From the NCBI GenBank assembly GCA_030533445.1, contig CM060065.1, forward strand, positions 7,051,474-7,115,473: a DNA stretch of 64,000 nt. The letters are read 5' to 3'. The stretch is from Cyprinodon diabolis (lineage: Eukaryota; Chordata; Actinopteri; Cyprinodontiformes; Cyprinodontidae). Numbering within the stretch: the stretch's first letter is position 1; each line of letters opens with the position of its first letter. The translations under genes were made by a program, and so were the position numbers. The notes under the pieces were generated by a model. That model ran no database searches, had not been told where the DNA came from, and saw only the letters and a list, made by a program, of their open reading frames with translations. Shown here piece after piece: positions 59,296 through 64,000 of the stretch.

Positions 59296-60822
59296 GCATA
59301 GGCGTAACTTCCTTAAGGACTGGTGTGGACATGTCCCCACCAATCTTGACCGGTAGAGGGACAGTCCCCACCAATATTTTGTACACGTATTTTACTTTCG
59401 GTGCTGTGTATATGTGATTAAAACCCCATTAATGCCGCTCCTCAGAAAGAAAATAAAAAAGTTCTGCCCGCTGCTCACCGTCCACAAACCCCGACAAAAA
59501 AAACTCTGCCGCTCCTCAGAAAAAAGAATCTGTTGCCTCTCGCTTTCTCCCCATCTCCCCATAACACCTGTCGCTTACCCCCTAAAAGCCCCCGCTATTA
59601 CTACTCCCACCATTTGATGTGATTGACAGGAGGAGAGATAGCAACACAGCGGTGTTCATTAAATTTAACCGGTAGCTAACCTACTGGACTCAGTACGGAA
59701 GAGGATTAGGGCCACTGAAAAAAAAAAAAGTTAACTGATTTTTAATTTTATTTCAGTTTAACATGGGGATTTTTTCCCATACTAAACTGATATAAAATTT
59801 AAAAATCAGTTAACTTTTTTTTTTTTTCTTTCCACTGGCCCTAATCCCCTTCCGTAACTCAGGGTTGGCAAAAAATACCACCGAAAAAGCTGCCTGACAT
59901 TCTGAGCTTTTTCACCAAACAGCAGCAACGTGTACGTTTTTTTGGGATAATTAAAATGAGTAACAAAACATGACATTAGCATTTTAATGCAGGTTATTCT
60001 TCTTTCTAACAGGGAACATATAATTCAGATCGCTTCCTCAGTGGAAGATGCTATGGGTTTTCAGGTAAAATGCAAACAGTGTTGCGAAAATATTCTTGAT
60101 GAGATGTGTGAGATAAAGGATTTTTTAAGGTTCTATTGTTGTATATGTGTCATTCAGCAGGCCACAAGCATGCTAACCGATTCAGGGACAGCAGTGGACT
60201 CAGACTTGCAAGTGAGAGGGACTTGTGGAAATATTAAGACCCAATTTTAGTCAGGAGAGACTTAAAGTAGTAAAAGAATAGAGAATAGTGTAAAAATAAG
60301 TGAATACCTTATTTAAAATATAACTGAGCCGTTGGAAAAAAAACTCAAACCACTTTTTTCCCGCCCTGTTACGTCAGCTACACTACATTCAGTATTGTTG
60401 CCATAGAAACAGACAACAGCGCCAATATACCAGAATTATACTAAAAGACACGCAAATAATTTCCCACATAAAAAACAGGACTTTCAGTCCATTACAGTTT
60501 TATATATTGAATCTGTTTTCCTGTTCAGAGTTGTTCAGTTTCTGATGTAGAAAGCTTTGATTGTTTTTTGTTTTTAGTTGTTTGTCTCTTGTATCAGCTT
60601 ATTTTTGGGGAAACTTGTTAAGTTTAGATTTATGTGATATTTTTGCACAAAATATATAAGTGAATATTGTAACAGTTATGTTTTCAACTGTAAGCATTAA
60701 ATTAATATATGTTATTCACATTTTTTTGGTTTTATCCTTTCCAAAAAAAAGGCTTCGCGCAGGTAGCTCCCTTGCCCTATGACTTGTCCCCACCAACTTT
60801 CAACACAAAGTTACACCCTTGC
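59296..60822. mobile_element. unclassified TIR element with 6-bp duplication TTTACA
   Basis: Starts GCATAGGCGTAACTTCC and ends ACAAAGTTACACCCTTGC (inverted, imperfect). Flanked by TTTACA at 59290-59295 and 60823-60828. Removing it joins KIFT to SILAKRLEHILP in the L1 frame, which fixes both ends. GTCCCCACCAA repeats lie near each end. It holds a nested MITE (59694-59856) and no transposase I can recognise. Confidence 0.85.
59694..59856. mobile_element. 163-bp TACGGAAG MITE nested in the TIR element
   Basis: Almost a perfect fold-back: TACGGAAGAGGATTAGGGCC on the left, GGCCCTAATCCCCTTCCGTA on the right, with inner AAAGTTAACTGATTTTTA and its complement. ACTCAG lies on both sides. A 744-bp relative lies at 30090-30833. 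Confidence 0.92.
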
Positions 60823-61209
60823 TTTACATCCATATTAGCCAAAAGATTAGAGCATATCCTCCCACACATAATAAATTTAGATCAGACAGGGTTCATAAAG
60901 AAGAGACGAACCAGAGACAATATTAGAAGAACTATAAACGTGATCAATCATATTAAGAAGACTGACAAACAAGCAATAATTCTGGGGCTAGATGCACAAA
61001 AAGCATTCAATAAAGTGGACTGGTCATTTTTATTTAGAGTTTTATCCAAATTTGCCTTTTCCAATAAACTTATAAAAATAATTCAGAAACTGTACAGCAA
61101 ACCTACAGGTAAGATTCGGATAAATGGGGGGTTATCAGAAAAAATAAAATTGATCAGGGGTGCAGACAAGGATGCTCCATGTCCCCACTACTATTCGCCC
61201 TCCTGACTA

Positions 61210-62430
61210 CCCGTAGTTCAAATTTGTCCTCTGCAGAGGACATTTGTAAACTTGAATATCTTGAATATATTGGACTTTGTAGTCTACCAAGGTAAGACTA
61301 CCTTCCAAGTTAGGGCAGTAAATGGCATTGGAGAACAAGCTATTCTTCATTTGGCAGAGTTTGTTGTTGAGGAACTCACCTGTTCTTTGATAGATTCTAT
61401 ACAACAATCAATCTCCTTGATACCCTCATGACAAAAGGGTTAACAAGAACTGGAACACTCATGAGTAACAGGGTTCCAAAGGATTGTAAGATCATAGAGG
61501 ATGAGAGCTTAAAAAAGAAGGGAAAAGGTGAATCAGAGATGGTTGTCAGACGAAGCCCTCCTGAAGTTGTTGTCATAAAATGGTTGGACAACAAGCCAGT
61601 TGTCATGGCATCCTCTGCCTATGGCATTGAACCTCAGGACACACGCAGAAGATGTACCAAGAAAGACAAAAGATTTGTCCAGGTGTCAAGGCCACTGGCA
61701 ATTGCTGAGTACAACACCAACATGGGTGGCGTGGATTTGGTTGACCGAATTTTGAGTTTCTACAGAATGGCTTCTCGCACTTGGAAATGGACAGTGCATC
61801 CACTTTTTTTACCTGGTAATCACCAACTCATGGCTTCAGTATAAGAGTGACTGCCAGTTTTTGGGGAAGAAACCACTGAAGTTGCTCAACTTCAAACTGC
61901 TCCTTGGTAAGGAGTTGATTACTCAGGCCCAAGCAGGAATCGGAAGTGACAGTTAAGATGACTACACTCCTCCACCTCAAAAGTGGAAACCACAGCTAAA
62001 TTCAGCTCTGAGACACTACGGTGCCATCCATCTTCCAGAGATGGTGAACGAAACACATGCGTCAAGGTGTCGAAGATCTGGCTGCACAAGCAAAACATAT
62101 GTGATGTGCACAAAGTGCAATGTGTTCCTTTGTGTTTCCAAGAAGGGGAATTGCTTTTTGAAGTATCATAGCAATTAAGCAAAGAAAAGAAAAACAACTG
62201 TGATGATGGACAGTGTTGTCAATGAAAAATTCATTCTTATGTTGATGTTTGGTTATTTTCTTTGGGACTAACTGGTTGCCATCAAGGTTCAATTTCGAAT
62301 GTCAATCGAATTTCAAAAAAAACTTATTTTCCCCAAAAAAAGTTTTCAGTATTCTAATTACCTTACAAAGATTGGGGAATAAAAAAAAATGGTGATTGGA
62401 CAATATTGTTTTTCGTGGTAGTCAAAAGGA
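61210..62430 (+). mobile_element. piggyBac-type element inserted in L1 ORF2
   Basis: It interrupts the L1 between MSPLLFALL and IEPLAQWIRQ. Exact ends were not settled; I could not see a clean TTAA duplication. It carries a piggyBac transposase fragment at 61428-61844. Confidence 0.75.
61428..61844 (+). pseudogene. piggyBac (PGBD-like) transposase fragment
   Basis: Reads [43 protein letters not shown] and [20 protein letters not shown], ending [17 protein letters not shown]. This is the late catalytic region; the Asp in GGVDLVD is one of the conserved acids. The N-terminal half and zinc-finger tail are missing or frameshifted (a cysteine-rich remnant is readable near 62060-62170). Confidence 0.88.
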
Positions 62431-62958
62431 TATTTATTGAACCACTAGCACAATGGATCAGGCAAAGCGCTAAAGTTCACGGCATAAAGATAAATCATAA
62501 AGAACAAAAACTAGCATTATTTGTGGATGATATTTTAATCTACCTGGCAAGAAACCGGGAATCCCTCCCAGAACTACATAAAATGTTGTTGGAATACGGG
62601 AAACTATCTGGTTACAAACTAAATTCTCACAAATCCCAGATCTTGACGTTCAAATATTTACCTAACAATATTGACAAAGAAAACTTCAAAATAAACTGGG
62701 ATATGGATTCAATAATATACTTGGGAGTGACCATTCCTAAAGACCTAAGGAATATTGTCTCAGCAAATTACGACCCATTAATGACTAAAATAAAAAAATA
62801 CATTTCCATATGGAGCCTACTGACTTATCTGGGTCTCATGCAAAGAGTGGAAGCCATCAAAATGATGATGTTGCCAAAACTATATTTTTTTCAGACATTA
62901 CCAGCTGATCCACCTAAATCTATCTTCCAAGAAATTGACAAACTGATTTCAAGATTTA

Positions 62959-63990
62959 CACTCACCAGCCACTTTATTAGGTACACCTGTCCAACTGCTC
63001 GTTAACACTTAATTTCAAAGCAGCCAATCACATGGCGGCAACTCAGTGCATTTAGGCATGTAGACATGGTCAAGACAATCTCCTGCAGTTCAAACTTGAG
63101 CATCAGTATGGGGAAGAAAGGTGATTTGAGTGACTTTGAACGTTGCATGATTGTTGGTGCCAGAAGGGCTGGTCTGGGTATTTAAGAAACTGCTGATCTA
63201 CTGGGATTTTCACGCACAACCATCTCTAGGGTTTACAGAGAATGGTCAGAAAAAGAAAAAAACATCCAGTGAGCGGCAGTTCTGTGGGCGGAAATGCCTT
63301 GTTGATGCCAGAGGTCAGAGGAGAATGGCCAGACTGGTTCGAGCTGATAGAAGGGCAACAGTGACTCAAATAACCACCCGTTGCAACCAAGGTGGGCAGA
63401 AGAGCATCTCTGAACGCACAGTACGTCGAACTTTGAGGCAGATGGGCTACAGCAGCAGAAAACCACACAGGGTGCCACTCCTTTCAGCTAAGAACAGGAA
63501 ACTGAGGCTACAATTTGCACAAGCTCATCGAAATTAGACAATAGAAGATTGGAAAAACGTTGCCTGGTCTGATGAGTCTCGATTTCTGCTGCGACATTCG
63601 GATGGTAGGGTCAGAATTTGGCGTCTACAACATGAAAGCCTGGATCCATCCTGCCTTGTATCAACGGTTCAGGCTGGTGGTGGTGGTGTCATGGTGTGGG
63701 GAATGTTTTCTTGGCACTCTTTGGGCCCCTAGCTACCAATTGAGCATCGTTGCAACGCCACAGCCTACCTGAGTATTGTTGCTGACCATGTCCATCCCTT
63801 TATGACCACAATGTACCCAACTTCTGCGGCAACTGTGTGATGCCATCATGTCAATATGGACCAAACTCCCTGAGGAATGCTTCCAGCATCTTGTTGAATC
63901 TATACCACGAAGAATTGAGGCAGTTCTGAAGGCAAAAGGGGGTCCAACCCATTACTAGCATGGGGTACCTAATAAAGTGGCCGGTGAGTG
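62959..63990 (+). mobile_element. second DD36E Tc1-like copy, deleted and frameshifted
   Basis: Ends CACTCACCAGCCACTTTATT and AATAAAGTGGCCGGTGAGTG, flanked by TA on both sides. Removing it restores RFIWQ of the L1. Transposase remnants: MGKKGDLSDFER from 63111 with a stop at ~63183, KTSSERQFCGRKCLVDARGQ onward to RKLRLQFAQAHRN, and a later segment at 63560-63735. About 190 bp between the MYPTS segment and RQLWDAIMS are deleted (near 63825), removing the second Asp and the Glu. Inactive. Confidence 0.92.
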
Positions 63991-64000
63991 TATTTGGCAA

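Larger units (their letters stand above)
57475..63000 (+). pseudogene. L1 ORF2 (endonuclease-reverse transcriptase), multiply interrupted
   Basis: Endonuclease from 57475 (TTYNVKGVLNPIKRAK, FLQETHLSETEHSKLK, FINIYVLPGSEWTFYKHIFD, VICGGDFNVGLNP and a stop, RIDYFS, DLSDHCPLY). Linker to 58870, ending [34 protein letters not shown] near 59210-59280; DQTGFIKKRRTRDNIRR and GLDAQKAFNKVDWSF near 60880-61030; CRQGCSMSPLLFAL with a frameshift near 61155. FVDDILIYL is at ~62520, then YLGVTIPKDLRN. The frame reaches LISRF at 62958 and resumes as the IWQ codons after the Tc1 at 63991. Confidence 0.88.
54795..64000 (+). mobile_element. L1-type LINE, interrupted by five insertions, 3' end off window
   Basis: The LINE's own DNA is 54795-55104, 56326-58884, 59101-59295, 60823-~61210, ~62430-62958 and 63991 onward. 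ORF1 has a coiled coil (NTNRRLDEAETRILEAENKI) and an RNA-binding domain. ORF2 has an L1 endonuclease (ITTYNVKGVLNPIKRAKILG, GGDFNV, MDLSDHCPLYIEV) and RT. RT motifs are [47 protein letters not shown] and LALFVDDILIYL. Several stops and frameshifts make it inactive. The catalytic box is FVDD instead of the usual F/YADD. ORF2 continues past the right edge. Confidence 0.9.

Overview
This window is nuclear DNA from a ray-finned fish, most likely a percomorph teleost; the species cannot be fixed from the sequence. Three things point there. Split coding exons of vertebrate ANO9 and an intronless TSSC4 open frame are present. The repeats are typical teleost families (several Tc1-like lineages, Buster-type hAT, piggyBac, pogo, an RNase-H-bearing I-clade LINE, a fish L1, Jockey-type LINE tails, a tRNA-derived SINE and many MITEs). 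Long AT microsatellites are frequent.

Host genes, all on the minus strand. About 2.8-28.1 kb (possibly from 31.06 kb) holds ano9, an anoctamin/TMEM16 membrane protein. Eighteen internal coding exons have canonical splice sites and mutually consistent phases. They cover the N-terminal dimerisation domain through TM7/TM8. The last ~170 residues (TM9-TM10 and the tail) are not in the window and should lie beyond its left edge. At 37.97-38.80 kb is tssc4, a U5 snRNP assembly factor, as one uninterrupted 276-codon frame. At 44.03-44.68 kb are two phase-compatible exons that look like the start of a gene I do not recognise.

Introns and intergenic DNA. The left edge is the decayed end of a Tc1 element. 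Two head-to-head copies of one repeat (0.75-1.47 kb and 3.43-4.52 kb) flank a piggyBac relic and an ano9 exon. The ano9 introns carry an RT fragment (8.7 kb), a hAT MITE (9.4 kb), SINEs, a pogo-like relic (16.9-17.8 kb), TIR MITEs, a Tc1 relic (21.7-23.1 kb) and AT arrays. Between ano9 and tssc4 lie SINEs, a hAT MITE with perfect 8-bp duplications (33.5 kb) and a RecQ-like helicase fragment (35.4 kb). Upstream of tssc4 are a Jockey-type LINE 3' end, an uninterrupted Tc1-like transposase (40.2-41.5 kb) and two MITEs.

Right third (44.8-64 kb), almost entirely mobile DNA. An antisense I-clade LINE (about 44.85-51.16 kb) has a Buster-type hAT in its 3' UTR, with an unusual inverted copy of flanking DNA trapped at one hAT junction. 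A 3.2-kb inverted-repeat element with ~42-bp subterminal repeats follows (51.6-54.8 kb). An L1-type LINE then runs from ~54.8 kb past the right edge and is cut by five later insertions. Three of these sites can be placed to the base from target duplications and the interrupted reading frame.

No complete new system was found. The leads most worth checking are the hAT junction palindrome, the intact Tc1 transposase, the two unclassified TIR elements and the unidentified exons near 44 kb.
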